Positions 50,471-63,819 of a stretch of 64,000 bases of DNA are shown here, piece after piece. The DNA comes from Pyxicephalus adspersus (lineage: Eukaryota > Chordata > Amphibia > Anura > Pyxicephalidae): contig NC_092862.1 of the NCBI RefSeq assembly GCF_032062135.1, positions 94,297,969 through 94,361,968 of the forward strand, in the 5' to 3' direction. Position numbers and translations under genes: made by a program. Numbering within the stretch: the stretch's first letter is position 1; every line of letters starts with the position of its first letter. The notes under the pieces are model-generated. The model saw only the letters and a program-made list of their open reading frames with translations, made no database searches and was not told the origin of the DNA.

Positions 50471-50690
50471 ATAAACAGGATTTATATAGCACCAACATAT
50501 TATTCAGTGCTGTACATTAAATAGTTGTCGCAAATGACAGACAGATACAGACAGTGACATAGGAGGTGGAGAGGACCCTGCCCCGCAGAGCTTACAATCT
50601 AGGAGGTGGGGGAAGTATCACACAAAAGGGGGGGATATATGTAGTGGTGGGAAGTAGTGAGCATTTTAAGAGACAGAAGAAGACAGGTAG
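50416..50690 (+). repeat. Most complete copy of the (TAA)n-associated frog repeat
   Basis: An (ATT)n/(AAT)n microsatellite (50416-50473) leads into AAACAGGATTTATATAGCACC, ATTCAGTGCTGTACATTAAA, ACAGACAGTGACATAGGAGG, CCCTGCCCCGCAGAGCTTAC and GGAGGTGGGGGAAGTATCAC. The same ordered words occur in the copies at 8.8 kb and 24.9 kb, and the first part occurs near 3.2 kb. Confidence 0.88.
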
Positions 50691-53600
50691 GCAAGTTTGA
50701 AAAGATGTAGCAGTCAAGAGAATGTAAACCAAAAAAACAACAACCACAAAAACAAATCATAAAGCAGCAGCACCCCAATCTAATTCATTTCACATAATCA
50801 AAAAGAAGCTTCTTCAGGTTGTTTCAGCAGCAGCGCAAACCTGCTTTGACTAGCAGAAGCAGCAATAACAAAAATATCAGTACTGGAAACCTAAAGCATA
50901 AGCTAAAACAGGTAAAGCTTAAAAAAAATTGACTATCGCCATAGTTTTATGGCATATTTTGTGAGCTCCTATTTTTTTAAAAAAATAGACTGCACAACAA
51001 CAATTTACACCACTAATCTGCCTTAATGTTTTCGCTAATGTCGTAAAAGGAGAGAAATGGCAAAAAATGAGAGACAAAAATGCACAACAAAATTTTTCAG
51101 CTGTGCGACAGTAAGTTACAAGGTTTTATAGGCCCAAAGTAGCAGATGCAAGTTAGGTTTATCCATGGTTTAAATTAGTGTCACATCTAAGGAACAGAGT
51201 AGCCACAATGTTAAGCTTCAACAGAACAGTAAGAGACTCTCCCCTTCTAAACCTTACCCAATAAAGACAGCTGAGGGTCTCAGCCACTTATTACAAATTC
51301 ATAAAACATTCTCACATATCGTCATACATGAACTTTAAATCATTACAATATTACAATATTTATGAAACCCAGCATAGCCACCAGTTAGGTTGCAGATCCT
51401 CGAAGGCATTGACTCACCACCATCAACCAGGGACCTGCGCTTCTTATTGATAAAAACAGTTTTTATCCAGCAAGTGTGACAAGCGCAAAAGTACAATCAA
51501 TGTTTTTTTTTTTAGCAATCTGAAGTGTGGCATTTAGGCTTAGTCTACACAGATGTTTCCCCAGCGTTTACCTGAGCATTAAAAAGCCCATGTTTAAAAT
51601 TCCCATGCATTCCAATAGGTTAGTTCACACCAGAGTATTTTTGAGTGTTTAGAAAACTGCTTGCTGTGTTTAAAAGTTAAAAACGCTCATAAACTGAGGT
51701 GTTTTTGCATGTTTATATGTCAATAAAAGCCTCCATTGATGTCTATAGAGGCACTTTTAGTTGTTTTCACACATTTAAAGGTGTTTTAACACCTTATTAT
51801 GACAGCTTCCATTAAGGCTTTTAGAATGGGATTTCATAATACCCACTTGGGTGCAGAACACATGCCAATGCTCCACTGGGGATTCCTGAAGCAATGGCCT
51901 CATAAAACCTCTCCCTTGATTGGCTGAAAAAGGTAAACAGTGCTGACAGCTTAAGCATCATCAGAGTTTCCATTTTCTCAGCCATTCAGCATTAGAGGTG
52001 AATGGGGAGACTTGTTCTCATTTCCCTCTAGTGTCTAGGAAACCCACACTGTCAGGAATCATATTTTCATTGTGGGATAACCTGTTTACACAAAACACAT
52101 ACATATAATAAAAAGACTTTACCATTTTTACATATCTTTTTAACTCTTTTCAGGGAATGAGTAAGGGTTTTATGTACCCTTTTATGAACCCTTATGTACT
52201 AATTCCCTGGGGTTAAAATTAAAAATCTTATGAAGGATTATAGGAATTTTTTAGCGTTTTAAAGGCAAGCTTTAAAATGCATAAAAATGTATATAATTGT
52301 AGGAGGAGCTAAAACCCTAATCTGAAACCTTATTTCCCAAATCTTGATTCTAATCTTGTACACTGCAATGCACTTTATTCCTAATGGTAGCACAATGCAC
52401 ATGCTATTTTTTATGAACTACAAAACAATACCTTCCTAAGTAATTGGATTAGATACAAGGCATGGCAATATTATTTGGAAATATAGATACTTTTAATTTT
52501 ATGGTTTTATAGGACAATAAAAAACAATAACTAAAAGAATAAATAATGTAAACAGTGGGAGGAAGTAATTGATTAAAGTTGAAGGTTGATTACAATTACC
52601 CATTGTTAATTACAGGTTAAGTTTAAATAAATTTAACTTATTTTATTATTTTATTTTTACTTATAAGGTTGTAACTGATATCATATGCAGATCAACCACT
52701 ACACATTCAATCTACTTATAAATGACATAGTTACAAACAATTTTAATAAGGGGTAGTAAGCCTAACTGGTGTATTTCTAATTTTATCTATGGGGATAGTG
52801 GGGGTGGTGAATGTGAGTGATATAATGTCTGGTTTAGGTGCACACTGTTGTTGAAAATATTTATATTTTCTTTCACAGAGCATACACTGAACAAAAGGCA
52901 GCTTAAAGAATAGATGTAAAAAATGAATGTTCCACTTTAAGTCCCCTAAATGAAATAAATGTAAAACAAACCTACAAACCTACAAAAGGAAAAAAACAAA
53001 TCCCACTCTAAAACAATGTTCTATATTATAAAGATAAAAAAATAAAAAAAAAAAACAAGTTTAACTTGGTTTGCAGGCTATATACGGCCCATTAGGCTTT
53101 TAAATCTAGCCCGTCAAATAATGGTAATAAAATGTCCACGGGCAAAGAAGGGTGGCCAACTTTTATTTTTAGGTAATGGCTTTTACACGTAATTTATATC
53201 AGTTCATATACACTCCATCCAAATCAAATTTAAATTAAAACTTATTGGAGCCCCTGTGCCAAAAAGATTGCCCACCCCTGGTTTACCCTAAAATAAAGGC
53301 TCTATCAAAATAAATCCATATTCCCCCATTAAATTCCATTCTTGTGAACTGTTCCCTTATGTTTAACAAAACATAACAAATGTAATGTTAGTAAACATTC
53401 ATTTATGTGTTAGATTTAGTGTTTTGCCTAGAAAAAAAAAAAATTTAAATGCATTAAATAAAATAGACACTTCAGTTAGGCTTAAAGGCTTTGTGCTTTT
53501 GCTTTTCATTGGATAATTCATTTATGTTTAATGCTTTGTCCTTCCTGACATCTGACGGTGTATAAATTAATATATGTAATAACTACACAAAATACAACCA

Positions 53601-56600
53601 AAATTATTGCCTGTTACCAAGATAGAACATTTGTGATTTAACTTTTTTTCCCATGTGCTGCCCTAAGAAAAACATGTTTATAGAGGACTTGTGCAGAGGA
53701 GTCCAATTAAGAAGGGTTATATAAGTTATTGCAATTACGAAATCTTTGTACATAACAGCACATACTTCAGCCTGACCAGTGCAAGCTTAAATTTAACAAG
53801 CATGACCAATTTCTGTTAAAATTCCCCAGTTGCGCTGTCCTGGATGTCATCCATTGCATTACATGCTTGATACACTGGCTGTCACTGCCAGGTTATGTGA
53901 CTTCCTGTAATGTATGAATGGTTGTAATTGTAGTAAATGTATATATTTCCTTGCTGTCCTCACAGAGAAGTTTTCATTGTAAATGATGTCTGATTTCAGG
54001 AAAACACAATATAAGGGTATCATAAAACAATGCTGAAACAGATAAAGAACCCTTACATAAGTTCCTAAAATAACTTCTGGTGAGCATAGAGAATAAACCC
54101 TTTAATATTGAAGTGTGTATAACATTACCTCCAACATAAATTGTTACAGTACATTTTGTTAGTAATTCTATGCAAAGAATTGGCCTTTGCACTATGTAGA
54201 GCTCCATGTCCAGCAAAACTATATTGGACTTATTTAAAACTAACTGATTAGATAACAGATTACTACTTTCTAAATCTGATTACCACTTTTATTAAACCAG
54301 ATTTATGATGGCTAATTAGATTTTGTACAGGAGTGATCTGTGCGTCGATCTCCATTCCATATTGACATTAAAAGCCCATATAATAGGAAAGGGGTCATAT
54401 GCAAGAACAGTTTTAGTTCTAATCTTTTCCTAGAATGGTACTGTAGTCCAGGCTGCATTCCATACTCCCTGCTAATTCTGACTTTATAAATCACACAAGT
54501 AAAACATCTGCAAAAAAGTTATAAACCTGCCTAAATGTATAGTGGTATTTTCCTACATGTAGAAGCTCAGAACAGATTAGCAGTTTTTTCCCTGTGTTTT
54601 AAAGGGTGTGAAAAGCTATGATTACCTATTCCCAGCTGTACATTACATGACTTCAAGCCTTGGGTGTTGAGGTGATGGAAGCAGTGAGACCACAGGTGCA
54701 TTGAGGTTGCTTTAGCTGATATGGGTTAGAAAAAGTTATATAAATATGTATGTGTAAGCATGTGCTGGAATGCATACTCAGCTTGAAGATTAAAAACATC
54801 CCAAAGTGTAGAAACAGCGACTAGGGTCATATCATGTTCTACAGGGACTGGTGTACAGAAACACATGCACTTTTAACAACATGCTGTTGATATAACATGA
54901 TACCCCAGTCTGAGAATTAAAATTGTTATTTATATAGTGAACAAGAAAATATGTGATCATTATCAATATTTTTTCACAATGAATAACAGATTTAATTCTT
55001 GGGTACAATAAACTTAGGTCATAGTAGACCATATTAGGGTGGTCCAGACATGTCCAGATTGAATTTTGTCTACCCCGATGTTGTGAGTCAGAACAGAAAA
55101 AGACGAGTTCACCTCTTTTTCTATTCTGACTCACAATCTGTATTTTTACCTATAATTGTATAGGTATAAATGGGAATATAACTAGACAAAGACAGAGGTT
55201 GACAAAAGCATACATATTTATGTAGCTTATTTAACCAAAAGTTTAAAAAAAGTTACCAGAAGTTGTACTTTGTTAGTCTTTTAATTTGATCTACAGAAGT
55301 ATCTCAGCTAAAGATGGTATATCAGGTTCTAACAACTGCTTTTCAACTTCACGTGCCTGGAATAAGTGCAAAGTTTAAGAAAGTCAAACTAAACTCAAAA
55401 CATTTGACTTACATGCTTATCCTGGCTGAATGACTTAAAAATATTTAATACATTAAATCAGTATAAATGGCAAAAGAACTATCATGGAAGGCTACATCTG
55501 CTGAACAACACTACCTGAAAGTGTCAAGACGTGCTGCAGCAGCATGGTATTCAGACCAACTTGAGGAAAAGGGTATGTGAAGGAACCACTAAGTGACTGT
55601 ATTGTATTGCTGCTGTGTTTACTTTATGTCTATGGTACTGACAGGCTTACTTAAATAGTAAAACAGCACTACTTCTACTATTTAGGTAATATTAATTCAG
55701 GCTTTTTCTATTGTTTACAATTGCTTATGAATAAAACTAACCTCCATAAAATGTCTACACATTTGTTTGGTGATAAGCTGAAGCAATTTTTACTATCAAC
55801 AAAGATGTGATCAATAGTAAGAGGTATTTTATCACCTTTAAGATTCTTTGTACCCTGTCTGTAAGGGTACAGACAATTCTAAACCAGATGGTTTAGCATT
55901 CCTCAATCTTTCACCTATAGATAAGCCCCTGGCCAGACATGGAAGGCTAGTTGTGTCATCCCTGCATTCAGATGCCCTCAGGTACACAAGGAATTGCCTC
56001 TGGGGTTACAAGGCTTGGCAAATGACCAATACGCCTACTATGGCAAGGCTGGCATAAATCCAAATCAATAGGCAACAGCAGTTAAGAAAACAGAGCCAAG
56101 ATCATGCACCAAAAAGTGGCAAGCCAGGCATGGTATCCATGGGTCAAGAAGTATCAAGGACAAAATACAAGCAGTAGGTCCAGGTGGCAAACAGGTAGAA
56201 GGTCAAAGGAAGCAAGGGTCAGTAATAATTATCAAACAATAACACAACCACTGCAGTATAGGAAATAATGCCTTCACAGACAACAAGCATTTGGTCTGTG
56301 TCTGACTAAATACTGAGAAGTGATTGACAGGCTTAGTGGGGATTGCAGAATCAGTGCTAAATCAATTACTGAGGTCAGTCAGCACCTATACCTGTCAGCT
56401 CCCAGTGCTAGGACATAGCAGGCAGCAGCAAGGAAAAAGCAGCTACTTGCTGGAGGACCACAGGTAACAGCATGACAGAAAAACTCAGATGTTCACAGAT
56501 CCCCTTAGCTGGCTTGTGCCCCTCAGGGATTGCCAGGTAACTTGTCACAGACAGAGACTTTAAAGGTTATGCACTCTGCGACAGGAAGGACCAGTGGCTG

Positions 56601-57251
56601 CTGTCTGTCGCCAGGTGTCACCATAAGATTGAACACAATGGTATGCCCTTTCACTATTTTGTGTGTGACATCTAATCCTATGGAGTGGTATAAGTGCTAA
56701 TTTGTTTTCTATTGGCCAAGCTGTGGAAGAGTTTTTTTAAGTCATTCGTACCCCTTTCTAGGGTTATGACCTGAATCTTTTTATTGAGGCATATTGTATT
56801 AAACAAACAGGTAACAATAGTAATGAGCAGACATTTTTACCAAAGGAAAGTTAGTTACTAAGATAATGATGTAATCTTTGCAGAAATGTGGTAAAAAATC
56901 CTCATTAGGTTAGTTTTTGTACAAGAACAGATTCAGGGCAGTTAAACAGAGCTTCTCAAACCATCTCAAACCCCTTTACATTTCTAAAAAAAAAACTCCA
57001 CCTCTACCCATACACTTACAATGCATGTTACCAAATGCTGAAATTTCACCAAAATGTTCCTGATTTTGTCAGTAAAATCACATTTTAATATGCAAATATG
57101 CAGAAAATTCATGAAGGCTCACATTTTTATTAAGTCTTGATCCATACACATCATAACAAACATGTTCCTCACAGATTTCTGTGTTAACATCATTATGACA
57201 ATTTCCCATCTGTCGAATTCAAAAAAACAAACCATGTTGTTTTTAAGGTGC
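50691..57251. other. Intergenic sequence with scattered repeat-like blocks
   Basis: No gene was recognised. 51538-51850 looks like a dispersed repeat with runs of AAAACGCTC-type words. 53050-53280 ends in AAGATTGCCCACCCCTG, a hAT-type right terminus whose left end I cannot find. 55850-56640 resembles the GC-richer LTR-like block at 44.9 kb in style only. The rest is AT-rich and featureless. Confidence 0.5.
53050..53280. mobile_element. Possible truncated hAT-type element
   Basis: The right end GATTGCCCACCCCTG has the form of hAT/Charlie-type terminal repeats, and the interior holds CACGGGCAAAGAAGGGTGGCC. A complementary left end and an 8-bp duplication are not visible, so the left part was probably lost. 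Confidence 0.4.
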
Positions 57252-57255
57252 TTAG

Positions 57256-58117
57256 CCACCTGGGCGTTACACTGATGTCTAGATTTCTGTTCCAAAAGCG
57301 TTCAACTTTTTTTCATGAAATTTTGTTTTTCAAATTGTAGACCTGTAACTTACAGAAATATGTCCGAACAGGGTTCTAGTAGGTATCATGAATATAAAAA
57401 ATAATTGAAACACACAATCATGTAAAAAAAAAAATTACTTTTAATAAAATTAAAGACACAAAAATCAGCTTAAACAAGAATACATAAATAAATGAAAAAT
57501 ACTGAAAATGCGATAATTCGGTATACTGTATAATAATATATTTTTCTAAAACACCTCCCTAGTGTCCGTCACATACCTATAGACAAAACCACATAAATAT
57601 ATTTTCTATTATTTTGTATTGGATTGGATACAGGACTTTGTATTCAATCCAATACAAAATGGGAACAAAATTCAAACTCTCATTTTGTATTCGATTGAAT
57701 ACAAACTCCTGTATCCAATCCAATACAAAATGAGAGTTTGAATTTACCAATTACATACTTTGTATTTATTTTGAATTATTTTGTATTGGATGATACAGGA
57801 GTTTGTATTCAATCCAATACAAAATGTGTTTGAATGAGTTTCAGTTTGAATTTCCCCCACACGCGCCGACGTCATCGTACGCGCCGACGTACACGCACAG
57901 AGGGAGGAGCCGGCCAGCTTCTTCTTCCCGGAGAGGACACCCGACGCTGGAGGACGACGCTGGAACACGACGATGGATGATCGCAGCGGGACCAGGTAAG
58001 TGATCGATAAACCCGAACTTTTCTCACTGTATTTTCATACACTGAGAAAAGTTCGGGGTTATCGATAATTGTAATTATTTTAACCCCGAACCAAGGTCGG
58101 GGTTATCGCTCGGGTGG
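57256..58117 (+). mobile_element. TTAG-flanked non-autonomous transposon, copy 4
   Basis: The element starts CCACCTGGGCGTTACACTG and ends CGCTCGGGTGG between TTAG at 57252-57255 and 58118-58121. It is in the opposite orientation to copies 1-3. It contains ACAGGTCTACAATTT in reverse, three palindromes at about 57610-57661, 57682-57733 and 57778-57826, and a CpG-rich block (57855-57990) with GCGCCGACGTCATCG. That block is followed by a perfect 5' splice-site consensus, CAGGTAAGT, at about 57994-58002. Two short hairpins follow, around CCCGAACTTTTCTCA and TAACCCCGAACCAAGG. Confidence 0.82.
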
Positions 58118-58121
58118 TTAG

Positions 58122-60482
58122 TTCTGTTGTTCATTTTTTTTAAGGTTTTATCTAACAGTATTAGTATATATATATATATATATATGTAAAAACAATTAAT
58201 GAATGCACCTTAGTCACCTTTTATATAAAAGTATCCTCAAACTTGTACAATTTCTGTACAATTTCTGTTGTAGCGAAATTTTAGAAGTTTACCATCCTTT
58301 ATTGTAAGCATGGAAAAGGTGTTTTAATCTGTTAGAAACTAAATGGTATCCCATCATTGTTGTAATATTGGGATCTTTGAGAATAATTAGTTCACATTGC
58401 AAGCAGGAAGAAAGGTCAGTGATGGCATGTTCACAGGCCTTTTTTCTAATTAGGAATATATACATTCTAGCACAGGTATGCTTACTATATACTGTATTGT
58501 AAGCCATACCCAAGACCTGAAGGACATATCCAGCTATCTTACCTCTTCTTTGTCATATGCAAAGGAAAAATATACTGGGAAGAAAAACTATATCTATGTA
58601 TATTTATGAGTTCTATGAGTCTGTAAACCTTTTGGTTTTTAGTATTTAAATGAGCCTGCTGTAGTTCTCCAACATACAACACAGCACGCTTGTCTAAAAA
58701 TTGCAATGAGATAATAAAAAGGATTATAAGACAAAAATCATGGTAAAATGAATAGAATTTCTGATTTTAATACCAATGACAGTGACTTAAAATGTTTTAA
58801 CAATTTACAGAATACTTGTTTTCCAGAGTAAAGCCCTATGCACAGCCCACTTATATATTTGGATTTTGTGACCCTCCAGCTTTCCTACTATATTATCCTA
58901 ATTTACCATCAGATGTAAATAGATCCAACTCCTAATTAAAATAATGAGGCATGTAAGATGATGAAATTTTAAATTGCATGACATGGGACCTAAGAATGGG
59001 TACTGAATGTATATGCAAGCAACCTATGCTTCACCCATCAACAGATTCAATATTTTTTTAAAGAATGGACACAAGCCAACCATGCTTTACTCACCCACAT
59101 CAAAAACAATCTTTTAAAGAAAACTATGTCACTGGTCACACATATTAGGGGTGATACAGTTCTAACATATGGGCTGCATTTATGAGTGTTAACAATGTAT
59201 AGGGCTAGGGGCATTTCGGGAAACAACCTAATGGATAGGAAGAATTTCCAAACATATCCAGCTGTCTAAAACACATGGTAACAACTCTGTGTAAAATAAA
59301 TTATTATTAGTAATATAGCCAGAAGGGTGATACAAAAGCATTGGATCTGCACAGCTGTCCTGTCATAAAGAGCAGGTGGGATTTGAAAATAGCCTTGTAT
59401 CACCTCTTAAGGGCATTTCCCCTAAACTGCTGCTACATGTAGACCTTGTAAATAATTACATATGCAAACTGTTATTTTTAACAATTTCTGGACTCACTCA
59501 AATATATGGATGACTAGTCCATCATTTTAGTAGCTGACTATGCTACGCTTTGTGTATTTTTTAAAAAAAAGAACTTTTGTTTAACATTATCAGACTGAGC
59601 ACCAGCTTCAACGTATTTGTTCTGGTGCTTGTTCCCACCAAGACAGTAACATTAGGGATAGCCCCTATGACTATACTAGTTTCCAGAATCGAATGTCATA
59701 ACAGAGGCAAAATAGGGTTGCTGGGAGACCCAGGGTTTTAACTGAAGATAGCGCAACACAATCAGCCCGAAAAATCATTCCCAAAATCCTAGCTAGACTA
59801 TGTGACAGGCAGTGCATGGGAGCTCGGATTTGGTACTCAGCCACTGCACCTGCTGGACAGGCTTGTAACGGTTCACACATGCATACCATATTTTGCACAC
59901 TGCCTGAAGCTGTTGATCAATTGCTTCCTGCATGACAAGGGAATGTGAAAATTACGCTTTGAGAGATGCATAAAATCTGTGAAGTGTTCAGCTGTTCCTA
60001 TGTCAAACTTAAAAATATTCTTGTAGCAATACCGCCAGGGAACACATAGCCAAAAAATCAGCTGAAACAGGAGGCTTTAAAATGAGGTCTTGGAACAACA
60101 CATAGCTGCAAATATGTATGTAAATAAATAGAAGAAAGCCTACACAGATGTTGTTCTGAACTTAGGGAACCTGTGTACCAAAGTATTGGCCAATTTGATT
60201 ACTTCCTCCTTTACATGCTGATTAAAACACTGATATAAATAATTTATATTCTGCAGTGTATTGTACTGCTGACATAACCTGACCTTTTGGGTGTAAGAAT
60301 TACTAAATGATGCTTATTTCATAATAAAAGCAAGGGTGCTACTGAGTTCTCATTTGCAATTCAAAATTTGCATGTACTGTGCTCATACTGGAAAAAAGTA
60401 GCAGATTCCCTTTATTGAATGGATCAAAGCAACAATTTCATCAAATACAGAAGTCAGATGCGACCACATGCAAATGAATGTT
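58122..60482. other. Intergenic, nothing recognised
   Basis: A (TA)n tract is at 58163-58186. The remaining sequence is AT-rich with no gene-like frame or clear element. Confidence 0.6.
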
Positions 60483-62340
60483 TATATAACATTATTATTA
60501 TTACATATATTTATTGCAGCTTGGCATTGCATTCTGTTATTAAGTCTATGATCTACCAGAACCCCCAGATCCTTTTCCATTTCTGACTCCCCCAAATGTA
60601 TTCCCCCTGGAGAGTATGAAGCATGAATGCTGTTAGCTCCCAAGTGCAAAACTTTACATTTATCTATAATAAATGTCATTTGCCACTTGGCTGCCCAATC
60701 AAACAGTGCATCCAGGTCTGCTTGTAGATTATAGACATCCTGTATGCACCTAACTCCATTACATAGTTTGGTGTCATCTGCAAACACAGAAATTATACTT
60801 TTAATTCCAAACTCTATATCATTTATGAAGATGTTAAACAGTAAAGGTCCCAAAACTGAACCATGGGGTACACCACTAATAACCTTAGACCATTCAGAGT
60901 ATGAATCGCTAATTACAACTCTCTGGATGCAAGCTAGTTCTCTATCCATTTACAGATTGACTTTTGTAACCCTATCGACTCTAACTTGCATATTAACCGT
61001 CTGTGGGGTACAGTGTCAAATGCTTTAGCAAAGTCCAAGTACACTATATCAACTGCTACTCCCTTTTTGAAGATAGGAACCACATTGGCCTTACGCCAAT
61101 CCATTGGTACCTTGCCAGTGACTAAAGAGTCTCTAAAAATTAGAAATAATGGCTTTGAAATAATGGAGCTCAGCTCTTTGAGGACACGTTAATGTAATCC
61201 ATCAGGTTCTGGTGTTTTGTCAACCCTAATTTTTCCCAGCTGTTTCTCAATCATATCAATTCTGAGCCATTGTGACTCATTTAAGGCAGTGACATTGCTA
61301 TTATTAATTTGGACTTGAGCGCTGCCATTTACCTTTGTGTATTTTCGTGTACACAGAGCTAAAAAAGTGTTTAATTATTATATTTGAAAATTTTTTGGGG
61401 GTTTGGGTTACTTTCCTTTGCAGTCTTTCATTTTGAAGTTTTGCACATTTTATCTTCTTTTTACATCTTTTGTTATATTCTTTATAGGTTTCAAATGATG
61501 AAGGTGAGCCTTCATTTTTATATTTTTGGAATGCCCTTTTCTTGTTCCTTATGACATTTTTAACATCAGCTGTGAGCCAATAGGTTTTAATTTTAGCCCC
61601 TTAAACGTATTACCCATTGAAATATATTTTTCAGTTTGCTTTTGTAGAACAGACTTGAAACATTCCTATTTCTGTTCAGTGTTCTTTGAGGACAATATTG
61701 TCTCCTAGTCCAAGACACAGAGAGCCGCCCTTAATATTGAAAAGTATGCTCTCTTAAAATTAAATGTTTTTATCTTTCCTGTTTTGCTTCCTGTTTACAG
61801 CTTTCATTAAATGAATTCATATTAAGGTCACTGCTACCCAGATTATCTTTTATATGCATATTTATTATAAGCTCTGAATTGTTAGAAAGAACTAGGCCCA
61901 GCAGAGTATCATTTCTAGTTGGGGCTTCTATAAACTGTACCATAAAATAATCTTGTATTAAATTCACAAATTTCCTCCCTTTTGCAGTTCCTGTAGTGCC
62001 ATTACACCAGTCAATGTCAGGGTAGTTGAAATCTCCAATGATTAAAACACTTCCACTTTTTGCTGCTTTTTCTGTCTCTGCTAGTAGTTGATTTTCTATT
62101 TCTTCCTTAGCACTGGGGGCCTATAGCAGACTCCAATCATTATTTTTGTGTTATTCAACCCCACATTCAACTCCACCCATAATGCCTCAACCTCATCGCT
62201 TGTTCCATCCGCAATTTCTTCTTTCACTTCTTTCTTCTTTTAGATCACTTCTCACATACAGACAGACACCACTACCCTCTCGTTTGACTCTGTCTTTGCA
62301 AAAGAGAGTATACCCAGGAATATTGACAGCCCAGTAATGC
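60483..62340 (-). pseudogene. CR1-like non-LTR retrotransposon (LINE), 5' truncated and internally deleted
   Basis: Read on the - strand from 62340. The endonuclease part includes NIPGYTLFCKDR, then KIMIGVCYRPP near 62130 and GDFNYPDIDW near 62020, then EAPTRNDTLL and DNLGSSD. The reverse transcriptase part includes DWRKANVVPIFKKG near 61070, which jumps directly to VDIVYLDFAKAFDTVPH, so the RT fingers between are deleted. An open 155-residue segment (60949-60482) then has GVPHGSVLGPLLFN, FADDTKL with the catalytic aspartates, and EKDLGVLVDHRL. The wording of these motifs fits the CR1 clade. It ends in an (ATT)n tract. Confidence 0.88.
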
Positions 62341-62344
62341 GAAG

Positions 62345-63815
62345 AACAAAGGTAGGGGTGGATTTTAGAAATGTTGCACATGTGAAAGTGGCAAGTCATG
62401 GAAATGTTCTGAATATGGGGGATAAAAGAAAGGGCAGAATCGAAGGTTATGCCAAGACAACGTGCCTGAGGGGAGGGACAAATAACAGTGTTATTAACAG
62501 TTGAGAATATGTCAAGGGGTGATTTAGAATGTGGTGGGGGGGAGGCAGACAATGAGTTCTGTTTTATCCAGGTTGAGTTTCTGAAATCTGGCAGCCATCC
62601 AGCAGCTTGAAACCTTTATCTAAAGAAGGCTTAGACTAAAGAAGGCAAGTCAGATCGATTTGAGTGTCATCTCCATACAGGTGATACTGTAAACCAAAGG
62701 AGGATATAAGACTACGGAGTGAGGAGGTGTACAGAGAAAAAAGAACCGGTCTAAGGACTTACCCATGGGCAGCACCAACAGAAAGTTGACAAGAAGGAAA
62801 TTCCATTGAAAGAAACTTGAAAGAAGTGGTTAGACATATAGGAAATAGACAAAGAGAAAGCAGTGTCACTGCTTTCTGGAGTTCATGACTTAGATTAGAT
62901 AGGAGTGATCAACAGTATCAAAACAAGAGGAAATATCTAGGAGAAGAAGGAGAGAAAAGAATTTCTGATGGAGTCATTGGCCCCTTAGTAAGGGCTGTTT
63001 TGGTGGAATGGGCAGTTCGAAAGCCAGACTGGAGCAGGTCAAGTAGTGAGTTGGTGTTCAGTGGGTGAATCTTTTATAGACAATGTGCTCAAGACGTTTG
63101 GAGACATATGGGAGAAGGGACATAGTAGGGGACATAGGATGGTAGCTAGAAAGTAGAAAAGGATCTTGTGAGGGTTTCTTCATGAGTGAGAATAGTGAGA
63201 ATATTGACAGGTTTGAAGGTGGAGCGGTAGATAGTTGAATAGTTCAGCCAGGGTAGGCACGGAGTAGATCAGAGGAGATTGGGTAAAGTGGACAAGTAAT
63301 AGATGATGATAATGAGAGAAGAGAGGAGACTTTACCCATAGTAACAGGGTTGAAGGAGGATAGTGATGATTTACAGGTGGAAGGGGAGGATATGGTTAGA
63401 GTGGCATGGTGAGCAGAGACATCATATCTGATTTTGACAATTTTATCTTTATAATAGGTTGCTTTGTCATTTGTCGAGGGAAGGTTGCATGGGTTGGAAT
63501 CTTAGGGGATATAACAGCGGAGAAATATTTTGCTTGGTGACAGTGCGTGCAGTGTTAAGGTGTTGTAGTCTGGCTTTGTAGTCCATGAAGTCAGCGTTGA
63601 GGTCAGATTTCCTCCGCTGCATGAACAGTCTTTTGTAGATGTTTGGTTAAGTAGTTTGAGAAAAGGTTGTGGTCAAGGTTATGGATATCTCTCTGACATT
63701 GACATGGTCTGAGAAGTGGCAAAATGGTGCAAGAATTAGATGGTTGTACGTTAAGAGGTTTGGCCAAAAAAGGTAAAAGATGAGTACCCAGGTTGCAGGG
63801 TTTGGAAAACACTAT
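62345..63815 (-). pseudogene. L2-like LINE reverse transcriptase fragment, broken
   Basis: On the - strand from about 63815, translated pieces in shifting frames include QSGFRTAHSTKTALTK near 63030, then [20 protein letters not shown] and [12 protein letters not shown] around 62660-62750, where the catalytic YxDD is degenerated to YGDD with frame changes. Later pieces are LNLDKTELIV near 62570 and ARCLGITFDSALSF near 62450. These are the usual order of L2-type reverse transcriptase motifs. It stops abruptly where the CR1-like endonuclease begins. Confidence 0.8.
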
Positions 63816-63819
63816 GAGG

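Noticed and set aside
62193..62552. 119-codon frame on the - strand as one protein
   Set aside because: It is a chance fusion across the junction of the L2-like and CR1-like fragments.
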